A stretch of DNA of 64,000 bases, taken from the NCBI RefSeq assembly GCF_003217095.1, contig NZ_QJSR01000005.1, positions 279,335 to 343,334 on the forward strand, written 5' to 3'. The notes under the pieces are model-generated. The model was not told where the DNA came from, did no database searches, and worked only from the letters and a program-made list of their open reading frames with translations. Below are positions 1 to 7,217 of this stretch, one piece after another. The translations under genes and the position numbers were made by a program. Every line of letters starts with the position of its first letter. Within the stretch, counting starts at the first letter, position 1. This DNA is from Rhizobium sp. PP-CC-3A-592 (GTDB lineage Bacteria > Pseudomonadota > Alphaproteobacteria > Rhizobiales > Rhizobiaceae).

Positions 1-1010
1 CGAACGGGCGCGCCTGCTGGAACGTCGTGACGTCGGATCACGACGAGACCGGCTACAATTTCAACCGCACGGGGCTCGATCCGCACGAAATGCGCTATGA
101 GCGGTGCCGGGAGTTCGTGGATGTCGTCTTCGGGCTCTGGGACAGTTTTGAGAAGGATGCGCTGCTGCTCGACCGCGACAGTGGCCTCTACTACGACAAG
201 GCCCGGCATCACATGCTGAACCATGTCGGCAAGCACTATCAGGTGCGCGGACCGCTCAACATCGCGCCCTCGGCGCAAGGTCGGCCTGTGATCGCGCAGG
301 CCGGCGGGTCGGAGGCCGGCATGGACCTCGCCGCGCGCACGGCCGAGATCGTCTTCAGCCTTGCCTCCAATATCGACCGGAACCGGGCGTTCTACGCGAA
401 CGTCAAGGGACGGATGCCGGCGCTCGGGCGCGATCCCGACGATCTCAAGATCATGCCGGGCGTGGTGCTGAATGTGGGGGAGACGGAGGCCGAGGCGCGA
501 GCCAAGGTCGAGTTCCTGATCGATAGACTGCATCCCGATGTCGGACGGCTGATGCTGTCGGAATTCCTGGAGGCGGACCTGCGCGGCGTGCCGCTGGACG
601 AGCCATTCCCGATGGACCGGCTTCCCGAACAGCCGAAGGGCTCCAAGGCGCTGTTCGAGGAACTGACCGATTTCGTGAAGAAGGGCCATACGGTGGGCGA
701 GCTGATCCGGCTTTACGCCGAGAAGCACACCGGCAACGGCATCACCGGCACGCCGGTGCAGATCGCAGATTTCATGGAGGAATGGTTCGAGACGCGCGCG
801 GCCGACGGCTTCATCCTGATGTTCCCGACCCTGCCGGCAAGCCTTGAGGATTTCTCTCAGTTGGTCCTGCCGGAACTGCGCCGCCGCGGGCTGTTCCGGG
901 AGGAATATGAAGGCGCGACGTTGCGCGAGAATCTCGGCATCTCCGTACCAGTCAACCGTCATACCGCCGCCCGGCAACGTTCCGGCACCTCGGACGTTCA
1001 GGCTCGGTAA
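1..1010 (+). CDS. NtaA/SnaA/DszA-type FMN-dependent monooxygenase (5' end cut off)
   Basis: The open frame runs in from base 3 with no start, so the N-terminus lies outside the window. The first visible residues, GRACWNVVTSDHDE, match the GR-x-x-WN-x-VTS signature of the nitrilotriacetate / dibenzothiophene-sulfone / pristinamycin monooxygenase branch of the bacterial luciferase superfamily. About 335 residues are visible against a family length near 440. Family members use FMNH2 from a partner flavin reductase to oxidise C-N or C-S bonds. A flavin reductase gene follows at 1151 and a FAD oxidoreductase at 1689, giving a three-gene catabolic run on the + strand. The substrate cannot be read from the sequence: aminopolycarboxylates, sulfones and other compounds are all used in this family. 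Family assignment is firm, function only general. Confidence 0.88.
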   Translation, partial: NGRACWNVVTSDHDETGYNFNRTGLDPHEMRYERCREFVDVVFGLWDSFEKDALLLDRDSGLYYDKARHHMLNHVGKHYQVRGPLNIAPSAQGRPVIAQAGGSEAGMDLAARTAEIVFSLASNIDRNRAFYANVKGRMPALGRDPDDLKIMPGVVLNVGETEAEARAKVEFLIDRLHPDVGRLMLSEFLEADLRGVPLDEPFPMDRLPEQPKGSKALFEELTDFVKKGHTVGELIRLYAEKHTGNGITGTPVQIADFMEEWFETRAADGFILMFPTLPASLEDFSQLVLPELRRRGLFREEYEGATLRENLGISVPVNRHTAARQRSGTSDVQAR

Positions 1011-1150
1011 AGCATACGCGAAGATCGAGGTCCGTCCTTCGCAGTCCTGTTTTTGGTGGAAGGAAGATGTTCAGTGCATTCGGATAGACAGGGAGCCCCG
1101 ACCGAGGATATGCCGTCGATCGGAATGCTCCAGATGCGAGGTGTCGTGAC

Positions 1151-1678
1151 ATGACTGCTGCCGTTTTTCCGTCTGGCGTGGACGTGGCCGGCCCCGATGC
1201 CGCGGCCTTCAAGCTCTCCATGCGCCATCTCGCCGGTGCCGTCTGCGTCATCACGGTGGGCGATGGCGAGGGGCGGACCGGGTTTACCGCGACGTCGGTC
1301 ACCTCGCTCTCGGCTGAAGTGCCCTCGGTCATCGTCAGCCTTAACCGCACATCCTCCTCCTGGCCCGTGCTGGAGCGGAGCGGCCATTTCTGCGTCAACG
1401 TGCTGGCGGAAGGTCAGGACGGTGTTGCCAAGGCCTTTGCCGGCGCGGACGGACGCCGGGGGGCTGAGCGCTATGCCGGCGCCGAATGGACCCGGCTTGA
1501 TAGCGGCGGATGGGCGCTTGCCGATGCGCTGACCGTCATCGATTGCGGCCTCGACGAGGCGCTGCATCGCCACACGCATGCCATCCTCATCGGCCGCGTG
1601 CGCAGCGTGCAGGTTCGGCCGGACGTGGCACCGCTTCTCTACTTCAATGGCGGCTTCCGTACGCTGCTTCCCGAATAG
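1151..1678 (+). CDS. Flavin reductase-like protein (partner of the monooxygenase)
   Basis: The 175-residue protein fits the flavin reductase-like family (HpaC/NtaB/DszD-like), which reduces FMN or FAD with NAD(P)H for a partner monooxygenase. The N-terminal FKLSMRHLAGAVCVIT, the TGFTATSVTSLS segment that contacts FMN, the SLNRTSS turn and the FCVNVLAE strand are all in the expected order. Length is normal for the family. It starts 140 bp after the monooxygenase stop and ends 10 bp before the FAD oxidoreductase, so co-transcription is likely. The ATG at 1151 directly precedes the conserved region. It probably supplies reduced flavin to the upstream enzyme. That pairing is inferred from position. 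Confidence 0.88.
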   Translation: MTAAVFPSGVDVAGPDAAAFKLSMRHLAGAVCVITVGDGEGRTGFTATSVTSLSAEVPSVIVSLNRTSSSWPVLERSGHFCVNVLAEGQDGVAKAFAGADGRRGAERYAGAEWTRLDSGGWALADALTVIDCGLDEALHRHTHAILIGRVRSVQVRPDVAPLLYFNGGFRTLLPE

Positions 1679-1688
1679 GACGACCCGC

Positions 1689-3074
1689 ATGCCCGATCTC
1701 GACGCCGTCTTCGCCGCCATCACCGCGGCCGTTCCCGGCGTGGACATGCGCATCGGGGCCGATATGACAGTGCTTCATCCCGGCGAACATCCTGACAATC
1801 TCAGCGGCTCCGCCGTCATCGCGCCGCGCGATGTCGCCTCCCTTTCCACCATCGTCGGCATCTGCGCGCAGGCCGGCATTCCCGTCGTCACCCATGGCGG
1901 ACGGACGGGGCTGGTCGGCGGCGGTATCTCGGCGGCGGGCGACGTCGTGATCTCGCTGAAAAATCTCGACCGCATCCTCGAGATCGACCCGATCGGCGGC
2001 GTGGCCGTGGTCGAAGCCGGGGTGACGCTGGAGGCATTGCAGCAGGCCGCCGCCGTTCACGGGCTGGAGCCGGGCATTGACCTTGCGGCACGGGGGTCGG
2101 CGACGCTCGGCGGTATGGCCTCCACCAATGCCGGCGGCGTCATGGCGTTCCGCAACGGTGTTATGCGCCATCGCATCCTGGGGCTGGAAGCGGTGCTGCC
2201 GGATGGCGGCATCTATCGCGACATGGTGCGCGTGGTGAAGAATTCCGCCGGCTACGACCTGAAACATCTGCTGATCGGGGCGGAGGGAACGCTCGGCGTG
2301 ATCACCGGGCTGGTGGTCAAGCTCGATCCGGTGCCGGCGGCGAGCGCCACGGCGCTGTTCGGCCTGCCCTCGACGGACGCCGCATTGGCGCTGATGGGGC
2401 TTGCCCGGGCCACGGGCAAGTTGCGGGCCTGCGAGGCGATGTGGTCGCGCTATTTCGGCTTCACGGCGTCGCATTTCGGCTGGCGTGAAACGAGCGATGC
2501 GACGCCGGTGCATCTGGCCATCGGGCTTGGCGGCGAGACGGACGAGGCGCTTCTCACCGTCCTTGCCGGGCTCTACGAGGCGATCTGCGAGACCTATCCG
2601 GAAACGACGGCGGTGGTTGCAGGCTCCGTGCAGCAGGCGCACGAGATCTGGCGGCTGCGGGAGGAGACGGCGCTGATGTACCGGGCCTTTCCCGCAGCAC
2701 CCTCCTATGACATTTCGGTGCCGATCGACCGGCTCGGCGCCTATCTCGCGCGGATCGCGCCGGCGCTCGGCGCCATCGACGGCCTTTCTCCCTTTATTTT
2801 CGGCCATGTCGCCGACGGCAACCTGCATATCGTGCTCGACCGGCCGGGGAGCTGGATGACGGAGGCGCGCCGCGATGCCGTGGAGCAGGTGCTCTATGAG
2901 GGGATCGGCGCGATGGGCGGGTCGTTCTCGGCCGAACACGGCGTCGGCTCCAAGCGCATTCATGCGCTGCTGGCGACGGGCGATCCGGTGAAGCTGGCGA
3001 CGATGCGGGCGATCAAGCAGGCGCTCGACCCGAAGGGGTTGTTCAATCCGGGCAAGGTTCTGCCGGTGGCGTAA
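1689..3074 (+). CDS. FAD-binding oxidoreductase of the GlcD / D-2-hydroxyacid dehydrogenase family
   Basis: The 461-residue protein has a PCMH-type FAD-binding half (GGRTGLVGGG near residue 65; GSATLGGMASTNAGG; NSAGYDLKHLLIGAEGTLG) and a C-terminal FAD-oxidase half with the metal-site motif HVADGNLH and the closing SAEHGVGSKR. This is typical of D-2-hydroxyglutarate, D-lactate or glycolate dehydrogenases, which oxidise an alpha-hydroxy acid to the keto acid. The frame stays open upstream inside the flavin reductase gene. The ATG at 1689 is preferred because MPDLDAVFAAI begins the family's N-terminus and sits 10 bp after the previous stop. In context it may oxidise a hydroxy-acid or amino-acid fragment released by the monooxygenase. 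The actual substrate is unknown. Confidence 0.88.
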   Translation: MPDLDAVFAAITAAVPGVDMRIGADMTVLHPGEHPDNLSGSAVIAPRDVASLSTIVGICAQAGIPVVTHGGRTGLVGGGISAAGDVVISLKNLDRILEIDPIGGVAVVEAGVTLEALQQAAAVHGLEPGIDLAARGSATLGGMASTNAGGVMAFRNGVMRHRILGLEAVLPDGGIYRDMVRVVKNSAGYDLKHLLIGAEGTLGVITGLVVKLDPVPAASATALFGLPSTDAALALMGLARATGKLRACEAMWSRYFGFTASHFGWRETSDATPVHLAIGLGGETDEALLTVLAGLYEAICETYPETTAVVAGSVQQAHEIWRLREETALMYRAFPAAPSYDISVPIDRLGAYLARIAPALGAIDGLSPFIFGHVADGNLHIVLDRPGSWMTEARRDAVEQVLYEGIGAMGGSFSAEHGVGSKRIHALLATGDPVKLATMRAIKQALDPKGLFNPGKVLPVA

Positions 3075-3098
3075 GGCCGCTTATTACACCAGCCCCTA

Positions 3099-3890
3099 TC
3101 ACACGAGCATCGAGGCGCCGCGGTCGAGATAGGTGTCGAGGAACTGCTCGAGGCGGGGGTGGCGGGGCTTGCCGAAAACCTCAGACGGCGGGCCGGAGAA
3201 GAGCAGGCGGCCCTGATCGAGAAAGCTGATCCGGCTGCCGACGGTCGCGGCAAAGCCGATCTCATGGCTGACGACGACCATGGTCATGCCCTCTGCCGCC
3301 AGATCCCGCATGACGTTCAGCACCTCGCCGGTCAGTTCCGGATCGAGCGAGGAGGTGGGTTCGTCGAACAGCATGATCTTCGGCTTCAGCGCCAAAGCCC
3401 TGGCAATGGCCACGCGCTGCTGCTGCCCGCCCGAGAGTTGCGAGGGATAGTGCCCGGCGCGGGCCTCCAGCCCCACCTTGACCAGTTGCTCCATGGCGCG
3501 CGCTTCGGCGTCCTTCCGGCTCATCTTGTGCACGGTGCGCAGGGCCTCGCTGACATTGCCGAGCGCCGTCATGTGCGGCCAGAGATTGAACTGCTGGAAG
3601 ACCATGCCGATCTTCGAGCGAATGGCGCGGTTCGTGGTGGCGGGAATGCGCTCGCGCATACCGTTCGAATGTTCCGAGAAGCCGAGGACCTCACCATCCA
3701 CCGTGATGGTGCCGCTCGTCGCCTCCTCCAGAAACGCCATGCAGCGCAGGAGCGTACTCTTGCCCGAGCCCGACGGGCCGATGAGGCAGGAGACCTGTCC
3801 GGGCGGAATGTCCAGATCGATACCATGCAGCACGGCGGTGTCGCCGTAGCGCTTGACGAGGTTTCGGACGGCGATGGCGGGAAGGGTCAT
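3099..3890 (-). CDS. Polar amino acid-type ABC transporter ATP-binding protein
   Basis: A 263-residue ABC ATPase of the GlnQ/HisP class. Walker A GPSGSGKST lies at about residues 38-46, signature LSGGQQQRVAIARAL follows, and Walker B IMLFDEPTSSLDPE comes with the H-loop VSHE. It powers import by the two permeases encoded just upstream (3887-5193). The ATG at 3890 overlaps the stop of the preceding permease gene by 4 bp, which indicates translational coupling. The frame remains open further upstream but only across the permease gene, so the ATG beginning MTLPAIAVRNLV is chosen. Substrate class is inferred from family resemblance to polar or basic amino acid importers. Confidence 0.93.
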   Translation of the reverse strand: MTLPAIAVRNLVKRYGDTAVLHGIDLDIPPGQVSCLIGPSGSGKSTLLRCMAFLEEATSGTITVDGEVLGFSEHSNGMRERIPATTNRAIRSKIGMVFQQFNLWPHMTALGNVSEALRTVHKMSRKDAEARAMEQLVKVGLEARAGHYPSQLSGGQQQRVAIARALALKPKIMLFDEPTSSLDPELTGEVLNVMRDLAAEGMTMVVVSHEIGFAATVGSRISFLDQGRLLFSGPPSEVFGKPRHPRLEQFLDTYLDRGASMLV

Positions 3891-4555
3891 GTCGGGGAAA
3901 ACCTGTATCGGGACAAGCGATGCTCGGCATAGCGGCCGAGCTTGTCGGTGACTTCCACCAGCACCCAGTAGAACACGGCGAGCAGGAAGAGCGATTCGAC
4001 GAAGGCATATTGCTGGGAGCCGATGGCGCTGACGGTGAGCGTCAGCTCCGGCACGGTGATGATGGAGAGGATCGCGGTTTCCTTCATCAGGATCACGGCC
4101 ATGTTGATGGCGGGGGGCAGCACCAGCATGGTCATTTCCGGCAGAAGGATGCGCCGCACGATCTGGCCCTGGCTGAGGCCGACGCATTCCGCCGCCTCGA
4201 TATGGCCTTTGGGAATGGCGGCAAAACCGGCGCGAAAAATCTCGCTGAAATAGGCGGCGCCGTAGATCGTCAGGCCGAGCAGTCCGGCGGGGATCGGATC
4301 GAGCGCGAGGCCGATGAAGGGGCCGCCGTAATAGAGAAGGAAGATCTGGATGAGGAACGGCGTGCCGCGCGGCACTTCGACCGCAAGCCCGAGCGGCCAG
4401 TCGATGATGCGGCCGCCATAGCGCCGGCCGACGGCGACGAGAAAGCCCAGTGCCGCGCCGCCGATGGTTCCCGCGATCCAGAGAAGCAGCGTGACGCCGG
4501 CACCGGAGAGGATAGCCGGGAGCTGGGCGAGAATGACGTTGATATCGAAGGTCAT
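3887..4555 (-). CDS. Amino acid ABC transporter permease (HisM/GlnP type), second permease
   Basis: A 222-residue inner-membrane permease with the His/Glu/Gln/Arg/opine-type layout. Several hydrophobic helices are followed by the cytoplasmic EAA loop EAAECVGLSQGQIVRRILLPE, which docks on the ATPase. The N-terminus MTFDINVILAQLPAILSG is typical of this family. The start at 4555 overlaps the stop of the upstream permease gene (ATGA) and its own stop overlaps the ATPase start, so the three genes form a tight operon. It probably forms a heterodimer with the product of 4552-5193. Confidence 0.92.
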   Translation of the reverse strand: MTFDINVILAQLPAILSGAGVTLLLWIAGTIGGAALGFLVAVGRRYGGRIIDWPLGLAVEVPRGTPFLIQIFLLYYGGPFIGLALDPIPAGLLGLTIYGAAYFSEIFRAGFAAIPKGHIEAAECVGLSQGQIVRRILLPEMTMLVLPPAINMAVILMKETAILSIITVPELTLTVSAIGSQQYAFVESLFLLAVFYWVLVEVTDKLGRYAEHRLSRYRFSPT

Positions 4556-5193
4556 CGCGGCACTCCGGGCAGGGACCGCTCGATAAGGCCGCCGGTACGC
4601 GCGACCACCCAGTTGATGACGAGATAGATGAGGCCGGCGCAGGCGAAGAGCTGCAGCGGCAGGAAGGTGCTGCCGGCCAGATCCTGCGCCATGCGCGTCA
4701 GCTCGACGATGCCGACGACGGAGACGAGCGAGGAGGCCTTGAGGATCAGGATCGCCTCGTTGACGAGCGCGGGAAATGTCAGCCGCAACGCGATCGGCAC
4801 CTTGATGCGGCGGAAGGCCTGGGAGGGCGTGAGGCCGACCATCTCGGCCGACTCGATCAGGCCGCGGGGCACGCTGGCAAAGCCGCCGCGCAGGTTTTCC
4901 GCCTGATAGGCCGCGGTGCAGAGCGAAAGGCCGATGATGGCGGCGACGATGCTGGGCACGTTGAGGCCGATGACGGGCAGGAGATTGTAGATCAGCAGCA
5001 ACTGCACGAGGAGAGGCACGCCGCGGAAGAAGCTGATGAAAATACGGGCAGGAACCGCCAGCGCGCGGCGGCCGGACAGGAGCATGCCGGAGAGGAGAAT
5101 GGCAATCGCAAAGCCGATGAGGATCGACACGAGGCTGATGCCGATCGTGTAGAGCGAGGCTTTGAGAAGGAGTTCGAACAGCTTGAAGGACAT
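4552..5193 (-). CDS. Amino acid ABC transporter permease (HisQ/GlnP type), first permease
   Basis: A 213-residue permease beginning MSFKLFELLLKASLYTIG, with the hydrophobic pattern and EAA-like loop ESAEMVGLTPSQAFRRIKVP of the His/Glu/Gln/Arg/opine family. It is the first gene of the permease-permease-ATPase block. The binding protein gene lies 224 bp upstream at 5418-6245 on the same strand, with a palindromic repeat in between. It forms half of the membrane channel. The exact ligand is unknown, but the family imports polar amino acids and their relatives. Confidence 0.92.
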   Translation of the reverse strand: MSFKLFELLLKASLYTIGISLVSILIGFAIAILLSGMLLSGRRALAVPARIFISFFRGVPLLVQLLLIYNLLPVIGLNVPSIVAAIIGLSLCTAAYQAENLRGGFASVPRGLIESAEMVGLTPSQAFRRIKVPIALRLTFPALVNEAILILKASSLVSVVGIVELTRMAQDLAGSTFLPLQLFACAGLIYLVINWVVARTGGLIERSLPGVPR

Positions 5194-5259
5194 TGCCGGC
5201 CAATTCGTCGGGTGGGCTGTCGGACGCGGTACAGTGCCGTGCGTCAGATAGGACGCCCT

Positions 5260-5333
5260 TAGTTCGCTGTAACGCTTTACACCTGCTGCATCATTCGATC
5301 CAAAAATCGATTACGATGTCAGGAATGATGCAG
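5260..5333. repeat. Intergenic palindromic repeat, copy A (related to 60400-60471)
   Basis: This lies between the ABC permease and binding-protein genes. The 11-bp arms CTGCATCATTC (5286-5296) and GAATGATGCAG (5323-5333) are exact inverted copies. They are preceded by a TTCGCTGTAACGCTTTA segment that is nearly repeated at 60403-60421, next to the other copy. The shared flank plus shared arms show one repeat family. As RNA it could end or stabilise the binding-protein transcript before the permeases. Confidence 0.7.
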
Positions 5334-5417
5334 TGGGGCGAGCGGAAGGGCGGGGCCGACTGTGCGCACGTGCGTCGTGCCGATTCAGCCCCGCTTTGGA
5401 TCAGGGAACGGTCCTGA

Positions 5418-6245
5418 TCAGAATGCCGGGTCCTTGACGGCATCCGGTGTGTCGAAGCTGGCGCCGAACCACTTTTCCTGCAGCTTGGCGAGGCGTCCGT
5501 CACCCTTCATCTTCAGGAGCGCTGCGTCGATCGCGTCCATCAGCGGCGCGTGGTCCGCATCCTTTGTGCCGATGAAGCCGAAATAGGCCTTCTGGCCGAA
5601 GGGCGGCATCACGACCTCGAACGTATCCTTGCGTTGGCTGGCAACGAAGGCGATGTTCGGCAGGGAGTTTGCGACACCGGCGATGCGGCCGGCTGCGAGA
5701 TCGGCGTAGGATTCGGTGAAGGCAGGATATTCGCGGATATCGACCTTTGCGGGAAGCTTTTCGGAGTAGCCCTGCAGCTGGGCGAGCTGTGCCGTCGCCT
5801 TGCCGACGCCGATCGCCTTGCCGGCGATGTCTTCCGGCTTGGTGATGCTGGTATCGCCGGCCTTCTTCAGGATCGCGACCGTCGCTTCGGCCACCGGCGG
5901 CGTGAAGCGGTAGCGCTCCATGCGGGCCTTGGTGATCGTGGCCGGGCCGGCGACCATGTCGAACTTGCCGGCTTCGAGGCCCGGCAGGACGCCTTCCCAG
6001 GGGAGGGCGATCCATTCGATCTCGACGCCGAGTTCCTTGCCGAGTTCGGCGAAGACATCCACGTTGAGGCCCGCATGCTCGCCGGCGTCGATGAAGTCGA
6101 AGGGTGCGAAGGCGGTTTCGGTGCCGACCTTCATGGTGCCGGCGGCCTTGATGCGGGCGAGCGCGTCTTCGGCGTGGGCCGAGAAGGTCGCGCCGAGCAG
6201 GAAGGCCGCGGCAACGAGGCCCTTCAGCAGGAAATGGGATTTCAT
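5418..6245 (-). CDS. Periplasmic substrate-binding protein of the amino acid ABC importer
   Basis: A 275-residue type II binding protein (SBP_bac_3). The start at 6245 gives a classic signal peptide, MKSHFLLKGLVAAAFLLG, ending in SAHA before EDALARIK. The mature protein shows family landmarks: GTETAFAPFDFID, the LPWEGVLPGLEAGKFDMVAGP strand-loop region, and a C-terminal KMKGDGRLAKLQEKWFG segment. The arginine that grips the ligand carboxylate is not in the usual place: in the segment that normally reads S-x-x-x-T-x-x-R it reads GPATITKARMERY. It captures the ligand in the periplasm for the permeases at 3887-5193. Upstream and divergent lies a GntR regulator, likely its controller. Confidence 0.9.
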   Translation of the reverse strand: MKSHFLLKGLVAAAFLLGATFSAHAEDALARIKAAGTMKVGTETAFAPFDFIDAGEHAGLNVDVFAELGKELGVEIEWIALPWEGVLPGLEAGKFDMVAGPATITKARMERYRFTPPVAEATVAILKKAGDTSITKPEDIAGKAIGVGKATAQLAQLQGYSEKLPAKVDIREYPAFTESYADLAAGRIAGVANSLPNIAFVASQRKDTFEVVMPPFGQKAYFGFIGTKDADHAPLMDAIDAALLKMKGDGRLAKLQEKWFGASFDTPDAVKDPAF

Positions 6246-6328
6246 GATCGTCTCTCCAGTATCGTGCCGCATCTCACGCGGCGTTCCCGTCTTCAAAATT
6301 GGATCTGCAGGCTTCTGCGTCCTGCATT

Positions 6329-6346
6329 TTGACTATACAAATAGAC
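6329..6346. promoter_or_regulatory. Candidate GntR/HutC-type operator in the divergent control region
   Basis: In the 230-bp gap between the binding-protein gene and the GntR gene, TTGACTATACAAATAG contains CTAT-ACAA-ATAG (6333-6344), an inverted repeat whose AT-rich core resembles the TATACAA half of hut-type operators. TTGACT (6329-6334) also reads as a -35 box toward the GntR gene, with TTGCAT (6353-6358) 18 bp on. A regulator bound here could repress itself and the transporter. The assignment is inferred from position and similarity only. Confidence 0.35.
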
Positions 6347-6475
6347 AGGTCCTTGCATAAGGTGTCAACGACAAACTGCCCGCGGTGTGCGGCATCCGCT
6401 GCCCTTGTCATGCGAGTGACATGCAAGCGTCGTGCCGTGTCCGCATCGCCTGTCCGCCGACCGGAGAGCCGTGCC

Positions 6476-7180
6476 TTGACCTCGCTTCACCAGCGCATTT
6501 TCGAAGACATCGAGCAGAAGATCATGAGCGGCACCTGGCCGCCCGGGCAGCGGATTCCGGCCGAGCACGAGTTGGAAGTGACCTATGGCTGCTCCCGCAT
6601 GACGGTGAGCAAGGCGCTCTCGGCGCTGGCGGCGCGCGGCATGATCGTGCGCCGACGCAGGGCCGGGTCCTTCGTTGCCTCGCCGCAGATCGACCGGACG
6701 GTGATGGACATTTCCGATATCGGCACGGAAGCGAAGGTGGCGGGCCACGCCTACAGCCACCGCATCCTGTCGCGGCGGATCGAGCGGCTGTCGGCTGTAG
6801 ACGCGGTCGTGATCGAGGAGGCTGCCGGGGCGGAGGTGCTGCGGGTGGAATGCCTGCACATCGTGGATGGCAGGCCCAATGCGCTGGAGAAGCGACTGAT
6901 CCTGCTCGATGCGGTGCCGCAGGCGCGGGACGAGGCCTTCGAGACGAGCCCGCCGGGGAGCTGGCTTCTGGATCAGGTGCCGTGGTCGGAGGCGAAACAC
7001 ATCATTCGTGCGGTCGCGGCGGATGCGGCAACCGCGAAGCTGCTGACGATCGCGAGACACGCCGCCTGCCTGCTCCTGACCCGCCAGACGTGGCAGAACG
7101 GCCGGACGGTGACCTTCGTCGAAATCACACACCCCGGCGACCGTTACCAGTTCGCCGGGGTGTTTCATCCGTCCAAGTAA
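6476..7180 (+). CDS. GntR family transcriptional regulator, HutC-like (UTRA ligand domain)
   Basis: The protein of about 234 residues has an N-terminal GntR winged helix (LTSLHQRIFEDIEQKIMSG, RIPAEHELEVTYGCSRMTV, KALSALAARGMIVRRRRAGS) and a C-terminal UTRA ligand domain ending DRYQFAGVF. The HutC branch senses urocanate or similar metabolites and represses catabolic genes. The frame is open back to 6299, but TTG at 6476 is preceded by GGAGAG with a 7-nt gap and starts the protein just before the DNA-binding domain. An ATG at 6410 would add 22 residues without visible family sequence. It diverges from the ABC importer and likely controls it. Confidence 0.88.
   Translation: MTSLHQRIFEDIEQKIMSGTWPPGQRIPAEHELEVTYGCSRMTVSKALSALAARGMIVRRRRAGSFVASPQIDRTVMDISDIGTEAKVAGHAYSHRILSRRIERLSAVDAVVIEEAAGAEVLRVECLHIVDGRPNALEKRLILLDAVPQARDEAFETSPPGSWLLDQVPWSEAKHIIRAVAADAATAKLLTIARHAACLLLTRQTWQNGRTVTFVEITHPGDRYQFAGVFHPSK
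7129..7166 (+). terminator. Hairpin with short T-run inside the 3' end of the GntR gene
   Basis: ACACCCCGGCGA (7129-7140) and TCGCCGGGGTGT (7152-7163) are perfect 12-bp inverted copies separated by 11 nt and followed by TT. They code for the last residues of the regulator before its stop at 7180. The stem is strong but the T-run is short, so termination would be weak or Rho-aided. Confidence 0.4.
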
Positions 7181-7208
7181 TGTTGGCCAAGTCGTGTTGG
7201 CCAAGTCG
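7181..7208. repeat. Tandem duplication of a 14-bp unit
   Basis: TGTTGGCCAAGTCG occurs twice back to back (7181-7194 and 7195-7208), immediately after the GntR stop and just before the end of the convergent MFS gene at 7218. It looks like a recent slippage duplication. No function is evident. Confidence 0.85.
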
Positions 7209-7217
7209 TTTCGGCTG

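Noticed and set aside
1644-2963. A 439-residue - strand frame opposite the FAD oxidoreductase
   Set aside because: Composition is typical of a shadow frame (Arg/His/Asp/Gly) and the + strand gene has all family motifs.
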